This document shows, in pieces, positions 58,885 to 64,000 of a stretch of DNA of 64,000 bases; position 1 is the stretch's first letter, and every line of letters begins with the position of its first letter. The position numbers were made by a program, and so were the translations under genes. The notes beneath the pieces were generated by a model. It had not been told where the DNA came from and did no database searches. It saw only the letters and a list, made by a program, of their open reading frames with translations. Source of the DNA: Chloroflexota bacterium (lineage in GTDB: Bacteria > Chloroflexota > UBA6077 > CF-72); assembly GCA_019247515.1 (NCBI GenBank), contig JAFAOS010000398.1, positions 1 to 64,000 of the forward strand, read 5' to 3'.

Positions 58885-59871
58885 TCAGAGGTCGCGCGCG
58901 ATGCCGCGCATCAGCTCGCGCAGCCAGATGTGACCGGCATCGCGATCGACGCGTGTGCTCCAGTACATCGACTCCTCGACGTCTGGGATCGGGACGGGCG
59001 GCTCCAGCAGCTTCAGCCCCGAAACCTGACGCGCCGGACGTTCGTGGACGAGGGCCACCAGGCGGCTGCCGCGCAGCAGCGCAGGTAGCAGCGCAAAGCT
59101 CTCGGTCGTGAGCGGGACGCGCCGCTGAATTCCCCGAGATCCGTACAGGACCTCGGCATGGCTTTGAATGACGGGGGTCCGCAGGCGCCACTCGAGATGC
59201 GGCAATCGACAGAACAGTTCGAGCGACATGTGCTCGCCGACCTCGGGATGGTCCGCGCTCACCGCGCACAGCCAGCGGTCCGTGTACAGCACTTCGCTGC
59301 ACGCGTCGGCGAACGCCTGGAACGCGCCCACGCTCAGGTCGACCTCGCCGCGTTCGGTCGCGGCCACCGGGTCTGTGCTCAATCCCGACAGGCCGCGGGT
59401 ATGGATCGTGACATTCGGTGCCTCCAGGGGCAGCCGAGCCGCCAGCGGCGGCAGCAGCAGCGCCATGACGTGATCGCTCATGGCAATCGAAAAGCTGCGC
59501 GCGTCGGTGGTCGGGGCGAATCCCGGTCGCCAGGTCAGGGTGCGCTCGATGTCGGCCACCGCGTTGGTGAGTGGTTCGACCAGCGAGCTGGCCAGGGCGG
59601 TCAGCTGGTATTCGCGCCCACAACGAACCAGGAGCTCGTCCCTGAACATGTGCCGCAGCCGGCGCAGGTCGCTGCTCATCGCCGGCTGTGTCACGCCGAG
59701 CCAGGCACCAGCTTGCGTCACGTTGCGCGTGTGCAGCAGCGCGTGCAATGACAGGAGCAGGTTCAGGTCGTAGCGTCGCAGCCTGGCGATGCGCCAGGCC
59801 AGTGAATCCCGGTCGGCAACACCGCTGCCGACGGGCGGCGCCGCCGTTTCGCTCTGGCCTGGCTCGAGCAC
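58885..59871 (-). CDS. LysR-type transcriptional regulator
   Basis: A 328-residue regulator. The N-terminal winged helix reads LRRYDLNLLLSLHALLHTRNVTQAGAWLGVTQPAMSSDLRRLRHMFRDELLVRCGREYQLTALA, close to the NodD-like subgroup. A periplasmic-binding-protein-like effector domain follows from about residue 120. An N-terminal extension of ~30 residues precedes the DNA-binding helices. Its gene lies upstream of the SBP-permease-FAH-MBL operon and points the same way, so it is the likely inducer-dependent activator. The TATGCC/GGCATA elements near 58850 and 51880 are candidate targets. Confidence 0.92.
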   Translation of the reverse strand: MLEPGQSETAAPPVGSGVADRDSLAWRIARLRRYDLNLLLSLHALLHTRNVTQAGAWLGVTQPAMSSDLRRLRHMFRDELLVRCGREYQLTALASSLVEPLTNAVADIERTLTWRPGFAPTTDARSFSIAMSDHVMALLLPPLAARLPLEAPNVTIHTRGLSGLSTDPVAATERGEVDLSVGAFQAFADACSEVLYTDRWLCAVSADHPEVGEHMSLELFCRLPHLEWRLRTPVIQSHAEVLYGSRGIQRRVPLTTESFALLPALLRGSRLVALVHERPARQVSGLKLLEPPVPIPDVEESMYWSTRVDRDAGHIWLRELMRGIARDL

Positions 59872-59892
59872 GATCAGGATGTCAGCAGGGAT

Positions 59893-60399
59893 TTACTGCA
59901 GACTGACCTCGAGGACGTCCGTGGCTCCGAGCCTTTCAACCTGGCGGACCGCATCGAGGACGTTCCTTGCTTCGACGACACGAATCACTTTGAAACTGAC
60001 GCGAAACTGCTGTGCAGCTCCATCGTCGGAAGGGCGGGAGGCAGCTCGCCTTCGAGTGGGCGCCGCCCTGCGCGATCGCGTACGAGACCGAGTCTGCCCG
60101 CGTGCTCTCGCACGCGGTCCCCTGCCCCGCAATTGTGTGCCATGCTTTGACAGCAATCGATAGAGAGACGACTCTCCAATGCCGAATCGGTCGCGAATAT
60201 CGGCGGTCGAGATGGTGGCGTCGCTATACATGCGCACAATCTCCGCCTGTTCAGTGGCCGTCAGTCTCGGTCGACGTCCGCTGCGCCTGCCGGTCCCGTG
60301 TGCGTCCGTAAGTACCGCGGAATCTGGCTGAGTGGCCGAAACCGCGTCTTCCACAGAGTGCATCTTCCTACCATACACGACGGAATAATGCGCGCTCAT
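59893..60399 (-). CDS. Helix-turn-helix protein (resolvase-like HTH) with a small conserved-looking C-terminal domain
   Basis: About 168 residues. The middle holds a Hin/resolvase-type HTH: RPRLTATEQAEIVRMYSDATISTADIRDRFGIGESSLYRLLSKHG. A highly basic linker follows (RGPRARARGQTRSRTRSRRAA). The last ~40 residues (FRVSFKVIRVVEARNVLDAVRQVERLGATDVLEVSLQ) look like a separate small alpha/beta domain. No catalytic recombinase domain is present, so it is a DNA-binding protein rather than a recombinase. The track starts at a TTG inside a hairpin; I prefer the ATG at 60399, with the ATG at 60363 (after AGGAAG) as an alternative. Function unknown. Confidence 0.65.
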   Translation of the reverse strand: MSAHYSVVYGRKMHSVEDAVSATQPDSAVLTDAHGTGRRSGRRPRLTATEQAEIVRMYSDATISTADIRDRFGIGESSLYRLLSKHGTQLRGRGPRARARGQTRSRTRSRRAAPTRRRAASRPSDDGAAQQFRVSFKVIRVVEARNVLDAVRQVERLGATDVLEVSLQ

Positions 60400-60434
60400 A
60401 ACGCGTGCTTTCTCGGCAAGTGTTTTTAGTTGTC

Positions 60435-60452
60435 GCAAGCCTGCGGGCTTGC
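60435..60452. terminator. Hairpin upstream of the HTH gene
   Basis: GCAAGCC-TGCG-GGCTTGC, a seven-pair stem with a four-base loop. It covers the TTG that the ORF track uses as start of the HTH gene. It may terminate transcription coming from the transporter operon upstream; the T-run is poor (CAACTAAAAAC follows on the minus strand). Confidence 0.35.
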
Positions 60453-60601
60453 TCCCCAGGGTTGATAGAAACTCGCCCTGGACCCGCGCATCCTGAAGGC
60501 CCGTTGCTCGGTGGCCGACAACCTCTCTAAATGCGTCTACAAGTGCGTTAGGAGAAAGCTCGTGATGGCATGCGTGAATGTCTGGATACGTACTGACGAG
60601 G
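60453..60601. other. Non-coding stretch between HTH protein and small ORF
   Basis: No credible gene is visible on either strand, and plus-strand frames crossing it are shadows of the transporter operon. With the upstream hairpin it forms the boundary between the Dpp-type operon 2 and the HTH gene. Confidence 0.4.
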
Positions 60602-60850
60602 TCAGTGGAGAATCTGGACCGACAGAAGCTCAGTGGCGTTCCAGATGTTGTCAGTCGCGGATAGCACGTCCGCAGGCTCCCCCGACCCGGAGTCGCCGAG
60701 AAAGCGATCTGTTCTGCGCACCCCAGCGGTCCACTCCACCAGTTGTCGATAGACGTGTGTCTCCTCCGGAATGCGCGTGGCGCGGAACTCGCGCTGGAGT
60801 AAATTCGGCGGACACTTCGCGGATTGCGCTTCTGGACGCGAACCGTGCAT
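60602..60850 (-). CDS. Small hypothetical protein downstream of dppC-like gene
   Basis: An 82-residue frame starting at an ATG 14 bases past the permease stop. Its C-terminal half (FRATRIPEETHVYRQLVEWTAGVRRTDRFLGDSGSGEPADVLSATDNIWNATELLSVQILH) has the composition of a real protein. The frame is hidden in the track inside a longer antisense-like ORF. I do not recognise a family and see no signal or membrane segment. It could be the last gene of the transporter operon or the remnant of a larger gene; the N-terminal 20 residues are less convincing. Confidence 0.45.
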   Translation of the reverse strand: MHGSRPEAQSAKCPPNLLQREFRATRIPEETHVYRQLVEWTAGVRRTDRFLGDSGSGEPADVLSATDNIWNATELLSVQILH

Positions 60851-60864
60851 GCGAGTCCGTTCCG

Positions 60865-61776
60865 TTACAGACTGCGTCGCAGCCGCGGATCCAGCGCGTC
60901 GCGCACGCCGTCGCCAATGAAATTGAACGCCATCACCAGCGTCAGGATGGCCGCCCCGGGAAACGCGGAGACCCACCACTGGTCGAAGTTCTCGGTGCCC
61001 TGGGCGACCATCGCGCCCCACTCGGGCGCCGGGGGCGGCGAACCCAGCCCGAGAAAGCTCAGGCCGGCAAAGGTCAGGATGGCCACGCCCAGATCGAGTG
61101 TCGCCATCACGACGGCCGGCGCCAGGCAGTTTGGCAGCACCACGCGCGACAGCAAGTGGACTTCGGACCCGCCCATCGCCCGCGAAGCGAAAACATACTC
61201 GTTTTCTTTGACGGACAGCACCAGTCCACGGGTGACGCGGGCGTAGCGCGGCCAGGAAACCGCCACCAGGGCGATCATCGTGTGCTCCAGCCCCGCCCCG
61301 AGCGCCGCCGCGATCGTCATCGCCAGAATGATGATCGGAAAGCCCATGACCATTTCGGTGAAGCGCATCAGCGCGCCATCGAGCCAACCCGGACCAAAAC
61401 CGGCGACCGCGCCCAGGACACCGCCAACGCCGAGCGCCACGAGCACGACGACGAAGCCCACCGGCAGCGAGATGCGGCCGCCGTACGCAACGCGGCTGAA
61501 AATGTCACGGCCCAGGGCGTCAGTGCCGAACAGGTGTTGCGGGCTGGGCGGTCGCAGACGCTCGGCGACGCGCTGCGTCAGCGGCCCATATGGGGTGATG
61601 AGCGGCGCGCACACGCTGACGACAATCCACGCCAGGACGACCGCCGCGCCCACCATCACCAGTGGGTTGCGGCGGCAGAACTTCAGGATCGAGCCCAGGC
61701 GAGTCGGAACCGGTCTTTCGACGGCCCGATCCAGGACTGGCAGCGAAGGCGCGGCCGCGGTACCCGAGATGGCCAC
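60865..61776 (-). CDS. ABC transporter permease, DppC type, system 2
   Basis: A 303-residue permease. LFGTDALGRDIFSRVAYGGRISL and ENEYVFASRAMGGSEVHLLSRVVLPNCLAPAVV (EAA loop) are the family landmarks, and it ends GVRDALDPRLRRSL. It starts three bases after the DppB-type stop. Together with the 62817 binding protein this is a second Dpp-like importer, distinct from system 1 and also without local ATPase genes. Confidence 0.93.
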   Translation of the reverse strand: MAISGTAAAPSLPVLDRAVERPVPTRLGSILKFCRRNPLVMVGAAVVLAWIVVSVCAPLITPYGPLTQRVAERLRPPSPQHLFGTDALGRDIFSRVAYGGRISLPVGFVVVLVALGVGGVLGAVAGFGPGWLDGALMRFTEMVMGFPIIILAMTIAAALGAGLEHTMIALVAVSWPRYARVTRGLVLSVKENEYVFASRAMGGSEVHLLSRVVLPNCLAPAVVMATLDLGVAILTFAGLSFLGLGSPPPAPEWGAMVAQGTENFDQWWVSAFPGAAILTLVMAFNFIGDGVRDALDPRLRRSL

Positions 61777-61779
61777 TGC

Positions 61780-62799
61780 TCAGGCGGTCCGCCGGCGCAG
61801 TCGGGGGTCGAGGAACACGTACGCGAGGTCGGTGGCCAGGTTCACGACGATGAAGATCGCGGCGATCACCAGGCTGACGCCCATGATCGCCGGGAAGTCG
61901 AGGGTGACGGCGGACTGATACGCGTAGCGGCCGATGCCGGGCCAGGAGAAGATGGTCTCGGTCAGCACCGTGCCCGCCAGGATGTCGCCGAACGCCAGAC
62001 CCAGCACCGTGATGGTCGGAATCAAGGCGTTGTTCAACGCGTGGCGATAGATCACCGATCGCTGGCGCAGGCCTTTGCCGCGGGCGGTGCGTACGTAGTC
62101 GGCCGACAGCACTTCGAGCATGCTCGAGCGCGTGATGCGGGTGACCAGGCCGAGGTAGACGCTGGCCAGTACCAGGCCAGGCAGCACCAGGTGGCGCAGG
62201 CTGGAATTCAGCGCTGGCCAGTTGCCGGTCAGCGCGCTGTCGATGGTGTACATGCCCGTGACGTGACTCGGCTCGGGTATGCCGACATCGAGGCGGCCAG
62301 GGCCCGGCAGCCAGCCCAGCCGGAAGTAGAACACGTACAGCGCGATCAGGCCGAGCCAGAAGACCGGACTGGACACACCCAGGAGCGAGACGCCGCGAAC
62401 AACGTGGTCGATCCACGAATTGCGGCGCACCGCCGAGATCACCCCGAAGGGGATGCCCACCAGGGTGCCGACCAGCGTTGCGATGATGGCCAGTTCGGCG
62501 CTGGCCGGCAGGTAGCGGGCCAGGTCGTCCGAAACCGGCATGTGTGTGCGGATGGAGGTGCCGAAGTTGCCCTGTACCAGGTTTTTCAAATAGGTGAGGT
62601 ATTGCTCGGGGAGGGGCCGGTCCAGACCCCACTGCGCCCGGAAGGCGGCGACGATCGTCGGATCCTCCATGGAGTGCTGGCCGAGGTTGGCTGCCACGGG
62701 ATCCGCCGGGAGCGTGTGCGAGACGACGAAGGCGATCAGCGTCATGCCCAGCATCAGCGGGAGCATGAGCAGGAGGCGCTGCGCGATGAGCCGCTGCAC
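61780..62799 (-). CDS. ABC transporter permease, DppB type, system 2
   Basis: A 339-residue permease that begins MQRLIAQRLLLMLPLMLGMTLIAFVVSH. It shows the typical WGLDRPLPEQYLTYLKNLVQGNFGTSIRTHMPV and the EAA loop (DYVRTARGKGLRQRSVIYRHALNNALIPTI), ending YVFLDPRLRRRTA. It starts 17 bases after the binding-protein stop. It would form the membrane channel with the DppC-type partner. Confidence 0.93.
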   Translation of the reverse strand: MQRLIAQRLLLMLPLMLGMTLIAFVVSHTLPADPVAANLGQHSMEDPTIVAAFRAQWGLDRPLPEQYLTYLKNLVQGNFGTSIRTHMPVSDDLARYLPASAELAIIATLVGTLVGIPFGVISAVRRNSWIDHVVRGVSLLGVSSPVFWLGLIALYVFYFRLGWLPGPGRLDVGIPEPSHVTGMYTIDSALTGNWPALNSSLRHLVLPGLVLASVYLGLVTRITRSSMLEVLSADYVRTARGKGLRQRSVIYRHALNNALIPTITVLGLAFGDILAGTVLTETIFSWPGIGRYAYQSAVTLDFPAIMGVSLVIAAIFIVVNLATDLAYVFLDPRLRRRTA

Positions 62800-62816
62800 C
62801 GGCTAGATGTTCGTAC

Positions 62817-64000
62817 TCAGGACTTCGTGAGAATGTAGGGATTCACGCGCCATGCGGGGTTCCACACGTAATTCCCGATCGTGGCCTTGGTGGCGATGTA
62901 CACGCCGGGCTGAATGACCGAGGCCCACGGACCGTTCGCCATCAAATAGTCCTGCGCCTGCTGCCACTCCTGAGCCCGCTTGCCGGTATCCGTCTCGACA
63001 TTGATCTGGTCCCGCAGCTGCTGAATGGTGGCATCCGAGTTCGCGTTCGTCCAGTTCGCTCGCTTGCCCACGATGCCTTCGGGCAGAAACGCGAGATAGT
63101 CATTGGAGTCGAAATAGTCGGGGCCCCAGAACCAGAAGCCCAGGCCTTCGGCGCCGGCGCGGTAGTTGGCGAGCTCGGTATTGATTTCGCCCGGTTTGAG
63201 CGTGACGTTGATGTTCGCGTCGGCCAGGTCCGACTGGATTTTCTGGGCCACCAGGTCCAGACTCACCCCGTCGCGCGAGAAGTTCGTCGGATACTGCAGG
63301 TCAATGGCGAACCCGTTGGGATAGCCTGCCTGCGTCAGCAGGTTCTGCGCCATGCCCAGGTCGCGCTTGAACGCGTGATCGGGCCCGTAGGCGCCCAGGA
63401 AGCCGACTGGCAGGATCGACGGCGGCGTGATTGCCGGGCCACCCACCAGCTCGTTGATGCCCTGGTAGTCGAGCGCATAACGAACCGCGTTCTGCACCAT
63501 CGGATTGCTCATGATTCCGCCGGTGACAGACGGGTTGTTGTTCATGAGCAGGAAGAAGATGTCGGGACCCATCCCCTGGATGACCTTGATGCGCGGATCG
63601 TTCTGCAGGTCGCTCACCGAATCCGGAGCCACTTCGGTCGCGATGTCGATGTCGCCGGCCTGCAGCGTCAGTTTCTCCGTCGCAGCCTGCGGGATATTGC
63701 GATAAATCACGTGGTCGAATGGGGCATCACCCTTCCAGTAGCCCACGAATTTCTGGACGTCGACCTCGCTGTCGGGGGCGTAGCTGGTCATGATGAACGG
63801 ACCGGTGCCGGCCGAGTTCTGATTGAGCCACTGTTCGGCGGTGTCGCTGGTTGCGGCATCCGCGGCGTTCGTGCCACCGTGGGCTTGCACGGTCTTGCTA
63901 TCCAGGACGCCGAAGACCGGAAAGCTGCCCTTGGCAATGAACGCCGGGTCGGGATCGGACTTGGTAATGACCACCGTCAATGGATCGGGCGCGTCGACGC
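62817..64000 (-). CDS. Family-5 binding protein, system 2, N-terminus beyond window
   Basis: The C-terminal ~394 residues of a dipeptide/oligopeptide-type binding protein. The track starts at a TTG, but the frame runs on upstream to the window edge (VDAPDPLTVVITKSDPDPAFI), which is the usual mid-protein phrase of the family, so the true start lies outside. Typical parts are GTGPFIMTSYAPDSEVDVQKFVGYWKGDAPFDHVIYR, NPMVQNAVRYALDYQGINELV and PYILTKS at the end. It is less similar to the 47289 and 57032 proteins than those two are to each other. It heads Dpp-type system 2 with the two permeases. Confidence 0.92.
   Translation of the reverse strand, partial: VDAPDPLTVVITKSDPDPAFIAKGSFPVFGVLDSKTVQAHGGTNAADAATSDTAEQWLNQNSAGTGPFIMTSYAPDSEVDVQKFVGYWKGDAPFDHVIYRNIPQAATEKLTLQAGDIDIATEVAPDSVSDLQNDPRIKVIQGMGPDIFFLLMNNNPSVTGGIMSNPMVQNAVRYALDYQGINELVGGPAITPPSILPVGFLGAYGPDHAFKRDLGMAQNLLTQAGYPNGFAIDLQYPTNFSRDGVSLDLVAQKIQSDLADANINVTLKPGEINTELANYRAGAEGLGFWFWGPDYFDSNDYLAFLPEGIVGKRANWTNANSDATIQQLRDQINVETDTGKRAQEWQQAQDYLMANGPWASVIQPGVYIATKATIGNYVWNPAWRVNPYILTKS

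Noticed and set aside
59893-60438. Site-specific recombinase or transposase
   Set aside because: Only the HTH resembles resolvases; there is no catalytic Ser or DDE domain and no flanking inverted repeats.
60511-62838. 775-residue plus-strand ORF
   Set aside because: Antisense of the small ORF and the two Dpp-type permease genes; biased Gln/Arg/Asp/His composition.

Overview
The window is one contiguous piece of a high-GC bacterial chromosome. No rRNA, tRNA, CRISPR array, phage gene or transposase was seen. The gene set fits a soil or sediment Chloroflexota-type organism, with Actinomycetota as the main alternative. It includes F420-linked enzyme families, Tat-exported lipoproteins with Ala/Pro/Thr-rich linkers, a UPF0182 protein, a LigB-type ATP-dependent DNA ligase and many aldehyde/xanthine-oxidase-family hydroxylases. 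That taxonomic call is inference from gene families only.

Layout. 1-12.7 kb: a truncated YfhO-like membrane protein, two divergent MFS exporters, UppP, a glyoxalase-fold protein, a solute-binding lipoprotein, a phosphohexomutase, a LysE-type exporter, a secreted glycosidase-like protein, and a 2-hydroxyacid dehydrogenase/PPOX pair. 12.7-24.5 kb: a minus-strand molybdenum hydroxylase operon ([2Fe-2S] subunit, Mo subunit, then one ORF fusing a quinone oxidoreductase to an NMT1-type binding protein), two more secreted glycosidase-like proteins, a P450 and a lone CoxL-like Mo subunit. 24.5-33 kb: a minus-strand efflux/oxidoreductase run (MarR, EmrB-like MFS, LLM oxidoreductase, acyl-CoA-dehydrogenase-fold protein, MarR, heterodimeric ABC exporter). 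33-39.4 kb: UPF0182, NagA, SRAP and an orphan EutA-like reactivase. 39.5-47 kb: Rieske oxygenase, a second NMT1-type binding protein, a deazaflavin nitroreductase, a one-chain [2Fe-2S]-Mo hydroxylase carrying an in-frame repeat insertion, and an ATP-dependent DNA ligase. 47-64 kb: an aromatic-degradation-like region with two amidohydrolases, a two-domain extradiol-type VOC protein, an HsaA-like flavin monooxygenase, MBL and FAH hydrolases, two Dpp-type transporters without ATPases and a LysR regulator; it runs off the right edge inside a binding protein.

How the genes may work together. Two separate loci pair a related Mo hydroxylase of the same subfamily (GGDFGGKG, MR(A/S)PG) with a paralogous NMT1-type binding protein. 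This suggests a duplicated module for capturing and hydroxylating a small, probably N-heterocyclic or aromatic compound. The ring-opening and hydrolytic enzymes at 48-55 kb could process such products. A hairpin repeat built on CCCTCTCCC-TCT-GGGAGAGGG occurs at five loci, one of them inside a coding sequence. A shared 15-base motif lies upstream of two catabolic or transport genes and suggests common control.
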